64,000 nt of DNA from Pedobacter sp. Leaf170 (GTDB lineage: Bacteria; Bacteroidota; Bacteroidia; Sphingobacteriales; Sphingobacteriaceae): the NCBI RefSeq assembly GCF_920984665.1, contig NZ_CAKLBP010000008.1:1-64000 (forward strand), read 5' to 3'. Positions 34,108 to 43,353 of this stretch are shown here, one piece after another. The position numbers and the translations under genes were made by a program. The number at the start of each line of letters is the position of its first letter. Positions within the stretch are counted from its first letter, which is position 1. A model generated the notes under the pieces. That model was given only the letters and a program-made list of their open reading frames with translations. It did not search any database and was not told the DNA's origin.

Positions 34108-34388
34108 GAAGAGCAGGTTCAATGCTTATTGGTTTCGGTAGTCCCGCCAACATTGCAAGTCCTCGCCCGAAGAAAAATCGGGCTCCGGGCTTTACATTTA
34201 TGTCGGGTCTATTTATTTAGGTTTACCTAAGTAATTTAAACCTGACAGGAGCGAACACGCAGCCGAATTTTTATGAGGCCAGTAAAGCGGATGGCAGGGC
34301 TTTCGATACCGATAAGCACTTAAATTGCTTTTCTAAATTTTATTTAAAGGTAGTTTGGAAGGTTCTAACTTACTAAAATGGCCTTTGA
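34108..34388. other. Gene-free stretch with degenerate inverted repeats
   Basis: No credible gene is seen. At 34149-34200 the repeated GCCCGA / TCGGGC / CCGGGC words can form alternative hairpins. At 34247-34295, AGGAGCGA and AGCGGATGGC resemble the sequence at 128-201. The stretch is likely a decayed dispersed repeat between yebC and the esterase end. Confidence 0.4.
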
Positions 34389-35171
34389 TTATTGTTTTTT
34401 ATGAGAAAACAACCAAGGCAAGAGCTGCGGCTCTGCAAAGGCGCTATTCCAACTATTGTGATTTGCATTTGGATATAATGTAAATTTCACTTCCTTTCCA
34501 ACGGATTTTAAGCGTTCGGCAATTGCCATCGAAAATTCGGGGGGAACAACATCGTCTTTCGCTCCGTGGAATATCCAAAGCGGAATATTTTGATAGTTTT
34601 TTATATTATTGGTGTTATCGCCTCCACAAATTGCAAAAGCTGCTGCAAATATTTTGCGCTGTCTTCTCAGTAACTCAAACGTTCCCATTCCACCCATTGA
34701 TAAACCACCAACGTAAACCTGTTGCTTATTTACGAAAGGCTTTTTAAGAAAATTTTTAACCATATTTTGCAATGCATGCATGGCTTTTGTGGGTTTGCCA
34801 CCTTCTAAAAAACTGAAATTTCGTTTGCCTTTATCATCAGTAGTGATATTAACATTTGCCCAATAACTATCTGCTGCACACTGTGGAAATACAATAATTG
34901 CCGGAAAATTTTTTCTTACTTCATCTTTAAGAAATAGCTTAGCTCCATGGGTTAATTGTTTTTCGTTATCGTTTCCACTTTCTCCACGCCCGTGTAAAAC
35001 AAAAAGAACAGGGTATTTTTGCGTGGCATTAAAATTTTCGGGGAAAAGGATTCTGTAAGAAATGGAGTCTTTTCCTTTTATAAAATTACCGCTATCGTAT
35101 TTAATTAAATCTTGCGCCTTAACTGTGAATACGAAAAATGAAAGGCAAAATGCCAAAATGATATTCTTCAT
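34389..35171 (-). CDS. Secreted alpha/beta-hydrolase (carboxylesterase/depolymerase-like)
   Basis: The protein has 260 aa with a signal peptide (1-19, cleaved after VKA). The alpha/beta-hydrolase core has the nucleophile Ser158 in GGLSMGG, an acid at Asp206 or Asp207 in GAKDDVVP, and His238 in NANHNSW. The VLFVLHGRGESG oxyanion-hole region matches the prolyl-oligopeptidase/PHB-depolymerase-like esterases that often accompany polysaccharide loci. It is the last gene of this locus, after a terminator that follows GH3, so it may have its own promoter. Its substrate could be acyl groups on the target glycan (inference). Confidence 0.82.
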   Translation of the reverse strand: MKNIILAFCLSFFVFTVKAQDLIKYDSGNFIKGKDSISYRILFPENFNATQKYPVLFVLHGRGESGNDNEKQLTHGAKLFLKDEVRKNFPAIIVFPQCAADSYWANVNITTDDKGKRNFSFLEGGKPTKAMHALQNMVKNFLKKPFVNKQQVYVGGLSMGGMGTFELLRRQRKIFAAAFAICGGDNTNNIKNYQNIPLWIFHGAKDDVVPPEFSMAIAERLKSVGKEVKFTLYPNANHNSWNSAFAEPQLLPWLFSHKKQ

Positions 35172-35182
35172 ATAACAAAATT

Positions 35183-35218
35183 AAAAAACCCCGGCTATTT
35201 CGCAACAGCCCGGGGTTT
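35183..35218 (-). terminator. Rho-independent terminator downstream of the GH3 gene
   Basis: AAACCCCGGCT (35186-35196) pairs with AGCCCGGGGTTT (35207-35218), a GC-rich stem. On the minus strand it is followed by a TTTTTT run. It separates GH3 from the esterase gene. Confidence 0.88.
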
Positions 35219-35236
35219 AACTAACCATTTTTTAAT

Positions 35237-37534
35237 CTATTTTAACGAGAAAGAAGTTTCTTTAACATCTTTGGAATTTGTACCAATAAATAATTTAAAA
35301 TCTCCTGGTTCTGCAACGAATTTCAAATCAGAATTATAAAATTTCAAATCATTTTCGCTTATGCTAAACGTTACATTTTTGGTTTCGCCGGCTTTTAAAT
35401 ATATTTTTTGAAAACCCTTTAATTCTTTAACCGGACGCGTAATGCTTCCAACTAAATCTTGAGTGTAAAGTTGCACAACTTCTTTACCACCAACAGCACC
35501 ATTATTGGTTACCGGGATTGTAGCGGTAATACTTTTGCCTTTTGTAAGTGTGTTTGAGCTAAGTTTAATATCGCCGTAAGTAAAGGTTGTATAGCTTAAA
35601 CCATAACCGAAAGGATATAGCGGATCGTTACTTACATCTAAATAATTTGAACGAAATTTTTCGAACCATTTACCTTCTGCCAATGGGCGACCAGTATTTT
35701 TGTGTGCATAAAAAATTGGAACCTGACCAACGTTTTGTGGAAAGGTAGCACTTAATTTACCTGATGGATTAACATCACCAAAAAGAACATCGGCAATTGC
35801 ATTTCCAGCTTCGCTACCCGGAAACCAAACATTTAAAATTGCAGGGATATTTTCGTTTTCCCACTTCAATGCTAAGGGGCGGCCGGTAAATAAAACCAAA
35901 ACAATCGGTTTGCCTGTTTTTGCTAGTTCTTTAAGCAAGTTTTTTTGCGTTTCAGGAATTTGAATATCCGTTACGCTACTGCTTTCGCCGCTAAATTCAG
36001 AACCTTCTCCTAAAACCGCTACAACTACATCCGATTTTTTTGCAACATTAACTGCTTCTTTAATCAATTCTTCTTCAGTTCTAGCATCGCGGGTGTAAGT
36101 TTTATTATGAATGTTTACGTAACGATGTTCTGCCACAGAATCTGCCAGGAAATTAGAACCACGTGCGGTTAAAATCTTTGCATTTTCGCCTAATGCATTC
36201 TTCATTCCCTGTAAAACGGTTACCGATTTATCAAAAAGTGCAGCAACACTCCATGTTCCGTACATGTTTGCTGTATTATCAACCAATGGACCAACTAAAC
36301 CTATGGTTCCTGATTTTTTTAATGGCAAAACATTATTTTGATTTTTTAACAATACAAAACTTTCTGCAGCAATTTCTCTTGCCGCCTGACGGTTTTGTGG
36401 TGTGAAAACTTCTGTTTCAGCTCTTTTAGCATCGCAAAATTTATATGGATTTTCGAACAAACCAAGTTTATATTTTGCCTGAAGAATTAAGCGACAAGCA
36501 TTGTTAATTTGCCCGATATTCACTTTTTTCTCTGCTAATGATTTTTTCAAAGTGCCTAAAAACCCTTCGCCAACCATATCCATGTCAACGCCTGCATTTA
36601 GCGCTAAAGCCGAAACGGTTTGCAAGTCTCCCATACCATGCGCAATCATTTCAGGTATGCCGGTATAATCTGTAACCACGAAGCCTTTAAAGCCCCATTG
36701 GTTGCGTAAAACCTCGGTCATTAACCATTTACTACCTGTTGCCGGTATGCCATCAACTTCGTTAAATGATGCCATGATACTAGCTGCGCCTGCATCTACA
36801 GCTGCCTTATATGGCGGTAAATATTCGTTATACATTCTAACTTTGCTCATATCGGTAGTGTTGTAATCTCTACCCGCTTCTGCAGCACCATAAAGCGCAT
36901 AATGTTTTACGCAGGCTAAGATTTGATTGTTAGCTTTTAAATCGCCCTGGTAACCTTTAACCATTGCTTTTGCAATAGCCGAGCCTAAATAAGCATCCTC
37001 TCCGTTACCTTCTGAAATGCGGCCCCAACGTGGATCGCGGGAAATATCTACCATAGGAGAGAAGGTCCAGTTGATGCCACTTGCGCTTGCTTCAACTGCT
37101 GCAATTCTTGCCGATTTTTCTACCGCATACATATCCCAGGTTGCGCTCATACCCAAAGGAATAGGAAAAACTGTATTGTAACCGTGGATAACATCCATTC
37201 CAAAAAGTAATGGAATTTTTAGTCTGCTCTCTTCAACCGCAACTTTTTGAACAGCTGCGATTTTATCAACCCCTTTAATGTTGAATAAACCACCAACTTC
37301 GCCATTTCTGATTTTTTTACCGATATCGCTACTATTGGCTTGCCCGGTGGTTATATCTCCCGAACTAGGTAAATTTAATTGGCCGATCTTTTCATCAATC
37401 GTCATCTTCGCCATTAAATTGTTGATAAAGGCATTCATTTTTGCTTCATCAGCAGGAACTGGCTTTTTTGTTTGGGCAAAACTATTCATTGCCAAAGCAA
37501 AAATTAAACTAAACAGGAGGTTCGCTTTTCTCAT
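35237..37534 (-). CDS. bglX: GH3 beta-glucosidase (BglX-like), periplasmic
   Basis: The 765-aa length equals that of Escherichia coli BglX. It has a signal peptide (1-20), an N-terminal GH3 TIM barrel, an alpha/beta sandwich and a C-terminal FnIII-like domain (from about 650). The nucleophile is Asp289 in GFVVTDYTG; KHYALYGAAEAGRDY and SRDPRWGRISEGNGED form the substrate site; the acid/base Glu lies in GEGSEFSGESSSV at about 520. It removes terminal beta-linked glucose from oligosaccharides. With two GH144 genes next to it, beta-1,2-glucooligosaccharides are the expected substrate, because some GH3 members from such loci prefer sophoro-oligosaccharides. It lies 22 bp after the GH43-like gene, in the same operon. 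Confidence 0.92.
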   Translation of the reverse strand: MRKANLLFSLIFALAMNSFAQTKKPVPADEAKMNAFINNLMAKMTIDEKIGQLNLPSSGDITTGQANSSDIGKKIRNGEVGGLFNIKGVDKIAAVQKVAVEESRLKIPLLFGMDVIHGYNTVFPIPLGMSATWDMYAVEKSARIAAVEASASGINWTFSPMVDISRDPRWGRISEGNGEDAYLGSAIAKAMVKGYQGDLKANNQILACVKHYALYGAAEAGRDYNTTDMSKVRMYNEYLPPYKAAVDAGAASIMASFNEVDGIPATGSKWLMTEVLRNQWGFKGFVVTDYTGIPEMIAHGMGDLQTVSALALNAGVDMDMVGEGFLGTLKKSLAEKKVNIGQINNACRLILQAKYKLGLFENPYKFCDAKRAETEVFTPQNRQAAREIAAESFVLLKNQNNVLPLKKSGTIGLVGPLVDNTANMYGTWSVAALFDKSVTVLQGMKNALGENAKILTARGSNFLADSVAEHRYVNIHNKTYTRDARTEEELIKEAVNVAKKSDVVVAVLGEGSEFSGESSSVTDIQIPETQKNLLKELAKTGKPIVLVLFTGRPLALKWENENIPAILNVWFPGSEAGNAIADVLFGDVNPSGKLSATFPQNVGQVPIFYAHKNTGRPLAEGKWFEKFRSNYLDVSNDPLYPFGYGLSYTTFTYGDIKLSSNTLTKGKSITATIPVTNNGAVGGKEVVQLYTQDLVGSITRPVKELKGFQKIYLKAGETKNVTFSISENDLKFYNSDLKFVAEPGDFKLFIGTNSKDVKETSFSLK

Positions 37535-37556
37535 TATATTGTGTGTTATTCTTTTA

Positions 37557-39302
37557 CTATTCTACTTTTTTAACATCAGTTTTTGATGATACACCATTTT
37601 CATTTATCGCTTCAATTGAGAAATAATATGCTTTTTGACTATCCATTGCTTTAAACCAATGCTCATTAAAATCGTGTATCATAATGCAGTTGTAAAGCTT
37701 ATCTGGCGCTGTACCATAATACAAATTATAGGCAAAAGCATTATCAACTGGCTGCCATTTGATGTATGCACTACGCTTATCTTTTTCGGTTCTTAAAACA
37801 ATTAAATTTTTAACAGCATCAGGTTTTTGTCCGTTACCGTTTCCAAATACTCTTAAACCACTTATTGCAAATTTTCCGGTAGGCATGTGGATATTTACCA
37901 TTTTTATAAATCTTGTTTTTACAGGTTTTTCTAGCTCGATGTAATCATGCGGAACATCAGTTTTATTTTGGCTTTTATCTACAAGGGTTGTCCAATTTTT
38001 TCCATCAACAGACGATAAAATTTTATATTGATGGAAGATGCCTATTTGTTTGCCCAAAAATTCAGCATCCTGATCTGCATAATTTATCTGAATGGCATTT
38101 ACCGTAGCTAAACTTCCTAAATCGGTTTGAATCCATTCTCCGTTGTTGGATGTTTTTGCACTCCAATAGGTTTTTATACTTTCATCGACAGCGTTATTTG
38201 CATTAAATGAACCCAATGTTGATGAAACCGTAACTGGTTTTTTATAATTAATCAGCATCCACCCCGGTCCGGCTGGTCCGCCTTCTTTTCTTTCAGATGG
38301 CAGATATAGCGGATAATCGCCAAAGGCAGTATTTGTCCACATCACATCGTCTTTATCGAAACCTGTAGGCCAAATACCCATTCTTCTTTCCCAGGTATTT
38401 TTAACGCAAATTATGCTGGTAGAAATGTGCCAATACTGTTTGTTGTTATCTTGAAAGGTTGCACCATGACCAGCGCCTCGAGAAAATCCACCACCTTTAT
38501 AACTCAAAGGGTCGGATTGTGGTGTAAATGGGCTATCGTAAAACAAGGGCTTTGTACCCACAACAACACCATCCGAATACCCACTAAATTCTGTTCCGGG
38601 TGCACCATATTGAAAATAATATTTTCCGTTGTGCTTGGTCATCCATGCGCCTTCTGCAAAAGGATCGAGAAAAGTATCATCCATGTATTCACCGAAACGT
38701 TGCCATCCATATCTCCAGCTTTGCAGTAAATACATTGGCATGCGTGTACCTATTGGTTTAAATGTTTTTCTATCTAACTCTACGCCATACATTGGGTAAT
38801 TATTACTGCTGCCATTGTACATGTAAAATTTGCCATCGTCATCAGTAAAAAACGCAGGGTCCCATCCGCCAATTTCAAGTGAATCGACCAAAGGAAACCA
38901 TTTATTGCCTAATGGATCGGTACTTCCCCACAAGGTGAAATTTTTAGTGTAAGTACTTCCAAAAACTACAACTGTATCGCCTATTATGCCAACGCCGGGA
39001 GCGCAAAGTTCATCTTTGGTTTTATTCCATGGGCGAAGAAACTTACGTTCTATAAATTTCCAGTTTAGCATGTCTGAACTGTGCCAATAGCCCCACTGGT
39101 TTGTGCTGAATAACAAATATTCGCCTTTGTAATTAACTATAACCGGGTCTGCAGTTGCCCGATGCCGGCCCCATTCTGTAAAAGATTCGAAAGGCGTGTA
39201 GCCATAATCTACGTTGATTGGATTACAGTATGTTTTTTGCTTCTGCGCAAACGCCGTAAAAACAATGGTGATAAGGAAAAATGTTAGTATGGTTTTCTTC
39301 AT
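37557..39302 (-). CDS. GH43-like secreted protein with discoidin and FnIII domains
   Basis: The chosen start is the Met at 39302 (MKKTILTFFLITIVFTAFAQ, a clear signal peptide). An in-frame ATG at 39332 would add ten residues encoded by a palindromic repeat, so I reject it. The 581-aa protein has a five-bladed-propeller glycosidase domain with candidate acidic residues in TADPVIV, GWDPAFFTDDDG and DPFAEGAWM, as in GH43. An F5/8-type C (discoidin) domain follows (about 370-495), then a FnIII domain. The substrate is not evident. GH43 members usually act on arabinose, xylose or galactose linkages, which is odd beside beta-1,2-glucan enzymes, so side-chain removal is possible. Confidence 0.8.
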   Translation of the reverse strand: MKKTILTFFLITIVFTAFAQKQKTYCNPINVDYGYTPFESFTEWGRHRATADPVIVNYKGEYLLFSTNQWGYWHSSDMLNWKFIERKFLRPWNKTKDELCAPGVGIIGDTVVVFGSTYTKNFTLWGSTDPLGNKWFPLVDSLEIGGWDPAFFTDDDGKFYMYNGSSNNYPMYGVELDRKTFKPIGTRMPMYLLQSWRYGWQRFGEYMDDTFLDPFAEGAWMTKHNGKYYFQYGAPGTEFSGYSDGVVVGTKPLFYDSPFTPQSDPLSYKGGGFSRGAGHGATFQDNNKQYWHISTSIICVKNTWERRMGIWPTGFDKDDVMWTNTAFGDYPLYLPSERKEGGPAGPGWMLINYKKPVTVSSTLGSFNANNAVDESIKTYWSAKTSNNGEWIQTDLGSLATVNAIQINYADQDAEFLGKQIGIFHQYKILSSVDGKNWTTLVDKSQNKTDVPHDYIELEKPVKTRFIKMVNIHMPTGKFAISGLRVFGNGNGQKPDAVKNLIVLRTEKDKRSAYIKWQPVDNAFAYNLYYGTAPDKLYNCIMIHDFNEHWFKAMDSQKAYYFSIEAINENGVSSKTDVKKVE

Positions 39303-39316
39303 AGTTAAAGTAATTA

Positions 39317-39378
39317 CGTCATTGCGAGGCACGAAGCAATCTCAGAAGAAAGAGATTGCTTCGTGCCTCGCAATGACG
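39317..39378. repeat. REP-like palindrome, copy 3 (perfect 27-bp arms)
   Basis: Arms 39317-39343 and 39352-39378 are perfectly complementary over 27 bp around an 8-nt purine loop. The core is TTGCGAGGCACGAAG. It fills the gap between the GH144 and GH43-like genes and extends the apparent reading frame of the latter. Confidence 0.9.
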
Positions 39379-39380
39379 AT

Positions 39381-40751
39381 CTATTTTAATCCAGGGCTTT
39401 TAAAATCCAATTTAACCAGGCCTTTCTTAACATCAGGGCTGCTCATAAATAACTTCCATAACAAACCAGAGCGATAGTTTTCAATCATAACCACCATTGG
39501 TCCTTGGTCTATGCCTAAATAGCGTTTTGGGTACCAATTATCAGTTTCTGAAAAAGCATCATAAAAACCATATTTTCCCCAAACTTTATCGCCTAAATTC
39601 TCATAAAGATGTCTGATAACTTTGATGGACTCTTTAGGTGTGTAAGGAATAGATGAAATTGCAGCCGTTGGAGAAATTACGCCAAAATCTTCCTGCGGAT
39701 TATGAGCTGCATAACCTTTAACAGAATAACTTGCTGTTAATCCCCAATTGTTTTCACCGTATCCTTTAAAGCCCTTTGGGTTTTTTACGCAATAATCGTG
39801 AATGGCTAATGTATGATTTACGTTATTTTGCCAATAATCTGCATAACGATCTTTTAAGCCTTTCGGGTTTAAACCTAAATATGAATAATGTGCCCAAAAC
39901 AGTGGCCCTACAGAATTTTTTTGACCTTGATAATCCATTGTAAACGGATGGCCGTATAATTCAAAATTTGCTTTAATTTCTCCTTTTCGAGCCCAACCTT
40001 CGTGATAAACTGAAGCCGGAACAGTATGAGTAGGAGAGGAAGCGGCTAGAACATACATAATCAAACACTCGTTATAACCTTTAACAGGAAAATTCATTTC
40101 CCACCTATATTCGGGCGACCAATGCCAGTAAAGTACATTTTGTCCTCCGTTACGGTACCAATTAAAATCTATACCACGCCAAAGTTCATCAGCTTTTTTA
40201 GCCAAAGCCTTCTCTGCAGTTGTTCCTTTTTTATAATATTGATTGATGCAGATTAAAGCCTGTGCAACAAAAGAAGTTTCTACTAAATCGCCGCCATTGT
40301 CTTTTCTTCCAAACGGACGAACCTTTCCGGTTTCACCATAAATCCAATGTGGCCATGCGCCATGAAAGCGATCTGCCTTTTCCAGAAAATTTAAGATTTT
40401 ATTTAAACGTGCCAAACCATCTTTTTTGGTCACATAACCTCTATCTATTCCGCTCAAGATTGCCATTAATCCAAAGCCTGTAGCGCCAGTTGCAACGGTA
40501 CTTTTATCATTCTCAGGGTAGATGTTGTCTTCATGATATCTTTCTCTGCCAGCTCCCGAATTAGGTTCTGCACCATCCCAAAAATATTGGAAGGTTTGTT
40601 TTTGCACAACATCCAGCAATTGATCATCAGTTAGATTTTTCTTAATTGCAGGTGCTGCTTTTATGCTCTCGAAAGATTGGGCACAAGCAGTAATTTGGCT
40701 ACTTGCGCCGATTAGAATAATTAAAAATGTTTTTAGTGTAAATTTCATCAA
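39381..40751 (-). CDS. GH144-family protein (endo-beta-1,2-glucanase family) (1)
   Basis: The protein has 456 aa with a signal peptide (about 1-24). The rest is one glycoamylase-like (PF10091) alpha/alpha-barrel domain with DQLLDVVQKQTFQYFWDGAEP at its start, then GFGLMAILSGIDRGYV, RKDNGGDLVETSFVAQALI, WHWSPEYRWEMNFPVKGYNE and GIDQGPMVVMIENYRSG. These proteins are often labelled glucoamylase, but the characterised member from Chitinophaga is an endo-beta-1,2-glucanase and defines GH144. It lies 12 bp downstream of its paralogue, in one operon. Whether it acts as an endo- or an exo-enzyme cannot be told here. Confidence 0.87.
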   Translation of the reverse strand: MMKFTLKTFLIILIGASSQITACAQSFESIKAAPAIKKNLTDDQLLDVVQKQTFQYFWDGAEPNSGAGRERYHEDNIYPENDKSTVATGATGFGLMAILSGIDRGYVTKKDGLARLNKILNFLEKADRFHGAWPHWIYGETGKVRPFGRKDNGGDLVETSFVAQALICINQYYKKGTTAEKALAKKADELWRGIDFNWYRNGGQNVLYWHWSPEYRWEMNFPVKGYNECLIMYVLAASSPTHTVPASVYHEGWARKGEIKANFELYGHPFTMDYQGQKNSVGPLFWAHYSYLGLNPKGLKDRYADYWQNNVNHTLAIHDYCVKNPKGFKGYGENNWGLTASYSVKGYAAHNPQEDFGVISPTAAISSIPYTPKESIKVIRHLYENLGDKVWGKYGFYDAFSETDNWYPKRYLGIDQGPMVVMIENYRSGLLWKLFMSSPDVKKGLVKLDFKSPGLK

Positions 40752-40763
40752 GGTAGAGATGTA

Positions 40764-42431
40764 TTATAGATTTGGACTAGAGAAACCCAGATTTCGCATA
40801 CCCGCTTTAACCTCGGGTGCGCTCATAAACAGATTCCAAATTAAATTTGTACGGTAGTTTTCAATCATTACGATTATCGGGCCCTGATCAATGGCTAAGG
40901 TTGAGGATGCGAACCATTGGTCTTTCAAAGAGAAAGCATCATAAAAACCATAATCTCCCCAGGTTTTATTACCCAATTTATAATAGAAATATTTTAAAGC
41001 AGCCATTGATTCGTTTGGTGTATACGGAAATGATGAAAGTGCTGCGGTTGGCGCAATTACACCAACGTCGTTAGTAGGTGAACTGGCCGTATAACCTCCA
41101 CTAATATCACTTGCTGTTAAGCCCCAACAATTTTCACTGTAGCCATAATATCCTATCGGATTTGCTTTGCAATAGTTATAATTGATTTGAGCATGTGCCT
41201 TGGTTTGTGTTTCGTAATTGGCATAAGCATCGGTTAAGCCTTTGGGGTTTATCCCAAGGAAAGAATAATGAGAGAAGAAAAGTGGGCCACCACTTGGTGG
41301 GCCTAAAGGTAACTGAACGCCATAATAAGTATTACCATTTCTCATTGCACCATTTTGCGCCCAACCATTATCATAAACCGTTTTTGGAACATTGTAAGTT
41401 GTAGATGCAGAAGCCATAACGTAGGTAATTAGGCACTCATTCCAGCCTTTAATCGGAAGGTTCATGTCCCAGTTGTAGTTTGGACTCCAATGCCAATAAA
41501 GTGTATTGCTGTTATCTCTACGATACCAACTCCATTCTACACCATTGTAGATTGCATTAATGTCTGCTCTTAAGGTAGTTTCATTTGCATCGGCGCCATT
41601 AAAATATTGGCGGGCTGTAATTAATCCAGCCATTAAAAATGAAGTTTCGACTAAGTCGCCACCATTATCTTTTGTACTAAATGGAATAACTTTACCAGTA
41701 TTTCCATCAAGCCAATGTGGGTAAGCCCCGTGGAAACGTTCTGCGGTTTTCAAGAAAGCAACAATTTTCTGCATTCTTGCTAATCCTTCAGCTCTGCTGA
41801 TAAAATTTCTGTTTACACCCGTAACTAGGGCCATTATGCCAAATCCTGAACCTCCAGAAGTTACGGTGTTTCCGGCTGTATTTCGTTCTCTTGCTAAACC
41901 ACTATTTGGGTGGCCAAAATCCCAGAAATATTTAAAGGTTTGCTTTTGAACCAGTGTTAACAATTCTTCATCGCTTATGCGAGGAAATTTATCTGCATCG
42001 TCAACCGCGGTAATTAAATTAACGGTAACGTTGCTTTGTAATTTTGTGCCTGCTTTTGATAGTAAATTTGTGCTTGCAGTTAATGTATATTTTGTAATCG
42101 GTTGTAATCCTACGGAAGGTGTAATTACAACAGTATTATCATTGTTTTCTAAAGTTGAGGTAAATGCAGTAATTGTTCCTGCTGCATCTGTTAATGTTAT
42201 GTTTCCGTTGATGGAAGAGAGATTAATTGGGGATGAAAATGTGAGTTTTACAACCGGGATATTGTTTAATCCATAATAAGTAAAACCTGTAAATGTTCCG
42301 TTTACTTTTAAATCTGAAAAAGAGAAAGAGGTTGGTGGTACTACCGGATCAATAGGAGCAGGTGTGCTGCCTTTTTTGCATGCAAAGAAGAAAAGAGAGA
42401 TAATTAGAATTAATGGATATACTTTTATCAT
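40764..42431 (-). CDS. GH144-family lipoprotein with N-terminal Ig-like domain (2)
   Basis: The protein has 555 aa. The lipobox is FFFAC (Cys18), followed by a Pro/Ser-rich linker, so it is lipid-anchored and probably surface exposed. A SbsA-like Ig domain (about 33-145) precedes the GH144/PF10091 domain (about 150-555), which has LVQKQTFKYFWDFGHPNSG, TKDNGGDLVETSFLMAGLI, WHWSPNYNWDMNLPIKGWNE and AIDQGPIIVMIENYRT. The paralogue downstream is periplasmic rather than lipidated. A surface endo-acting enzyme plus a periplasmic enzyme is a common division of labour in such loci (inference). A terminator at 42443-42470 separates it from the LamG gene upstream. Confidence 0.87.
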   Translation of the reverse strand: MIKVYPLILIISLFFFACKKGSTPAPIDPVVPPTSFSFSDLKVNGTFTGFTYYGLNNIPVVKLTFSSPINLSSINGNITLTDAAGTITAFTSTLENNDNTVVITPSVGLQPITKYTLTASTNLLSKAGTKLQSNVTVNLITAVDDADKFPRISDEELLTLVQKQTFKYFWDFGHPNSGLARERNTAGNTVTSGGSGFGIMALVTGVNRNFISRAEGLARMQKIVAFLKTAERFHGAYPHWLDGNTGKVIPFSTKDNGGDLVETSFLMAGLITARQYFNGADANETTLRADINAIYNGVEWSWYRRDNSNTLYWHWSPNYNWDMNLPIKGWNECLITYVMASASTTYNVPKTVYDNGWAQNGAMRNGNTYYGVQLPLGPPSGGPLFFSHYSFLGINPKGLTDAYANYETQTKAHAQINYNYCKANPIGYYGYSENCWGLTASDISGGYTASSPTNDVGVIAPTAALSSFPYTPNESMAALKYFYYKLGNKTWGDYGFYDAFSLKDQWFASSTLAIDQGPIIVMIENYRTNLIWNLFMSAPEVKAGMRNLGFSSPNL

Positions 42432-42442
42432 TACATGTAATT

Positions 42443-42470
42443 AAAAAGGGTTGCCAATTGGCAACCCTTA
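42443..42470 (-). terminator. Rho-independent terminator downstream of LamG lipoprotein 1
   Basis: AAGGGTTGCC and GGCAACCCTT (42447-42469) form a 10-bp perfect stem with a 4-nt loop. On the minus strand it is followed by TTTTTAATT. It partly isolates the glycosidase genes from the susCD unit. Confidence 0.88.
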
Positions 42471-42504
42471 ATTGTTTATTGCCTTAATATTTGAGTTGGT
42501 AAGA

Positions 42505-43335
42505 TTATTTACCTCTACCTTCTAACTTAGCAAGGTATCCAACTTCTTCTTCAGTTAATACTTTATTGAAAATCTTAACTTCATCTAACTTACCTGTTAA
42601 ATAGCTAGCCCAAGGTTCTTTACCGTGGCTTGTTGTTTGGCTTGGCGTAGTCATGAACTGTGTAGTTCCGAAAACCAGGTTGCCGGAGTTAACAAAGTTT
42701 AACGGACCACTTAATCCATCAATTTTACCAACGCTAACCCTAGAGCCATTCACAAAAACCTTAATAGTAGCTGTTGCTTCATCATAAGAAAATGCCAATG
42801 CATTCCATTTACCAAAGAAGTTTACAACGTTACTTACTGTATAAGTTTTATCGCCAGTGCCATTGTTTGTAAATACAAATTTTAATGTTGCATTATCATT
42901 TGTACTACCATTTTCGATAAACACTTCTAAATTTCCCCAAAACTGAGATTTATTAGAAAGGCTGAAAAGGCCAATGATACCGTTTGATGGAGCAGGTGTA
43001 TTTACCCACTCTGTAATGGTAAAGCTTTTTAAACCAGTTACTTTAGTAGATGGCACACTCAAGAAATAGCTATCTGTAGCACCTTGTAATGATTTACCTT
43101 TAACACCCACACCAAAACTTGTACCTGTATTTGTTCCTGCTGTGTTTGATACGCTATCAATTAAACTGCCATCGAAAGCCCAGTATGCAACTAAATTTGC
43201 AGCACCAATCTGTTTAGAACTTGTGAAACCACCAATGTTTAATGCCGGAGCATAGCTAGATGGGTCAAATTCTTTTTGGCAAGATGATAACCCCAGGGTT
43301 ACAGCTGCCATTAATAAGAAATATTTTGTTTTCAT
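42505..43335 (-). CDS. LamG-domain surface lipoprotein (1), putative glycan-binding
   Basis: The chosen start is the Met at 43335 (MKTKYFLLMAAVTLGLSSC), which gives a proper lipobox with Cys19; the frame opens upstream at 43353 but those residues disrupt the signal. The 276-aa protein has a short linker and a LamG/concanavalin-like domain (about 50-270, VAYWAFDGSLIDSVSNT to YLTGKLDEVKIFNKVLT). It is the third gene after susC and susD, the place usually held by a surface glycan-binding protein. Its domain could bind the glycan but no catalytic residues are seen. It resembles the LamG protein at 48305-49192. Confidence 0.82.
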   Translation of the reverse strand: MKTKYFLLMAAVTLGLSSCQKEFDPSSYAPALNIGGFTSSKQIGAANLVAYWAFDGSLIDSVSNTAGTNTGTSFGVGVKGKSLQGATDSYFLSVPSTKVTGLKSFTITEWVNTPAPSNGIIGLFSLSNKSQFWGNLEVFIENGSTNDNATLKFVFTNNGTGDKTYTVSNVVNFFGKWNALAFSYDEATATIKVFVNGSRVSVGKIDGLSGPLNFVNSGNLVFGTTQFMTTPSQTTSHGKEPWASYLTGKLDEVKIFNKVLTEEEVGYLAKLEGRGK

Positions 43336-43353
43336 TTTTATTGAAATAAACAA

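Noticed and set aside
39381..42431. Reading the two PF10091 proteins as starch-degrading glucoamylases
   Set aside because: The glycoamylase-like name is historical; the whole-protein pattern is that of GH144, and the locus has no alpha-glucan enzymes such as GH13, GH31 or GH97.
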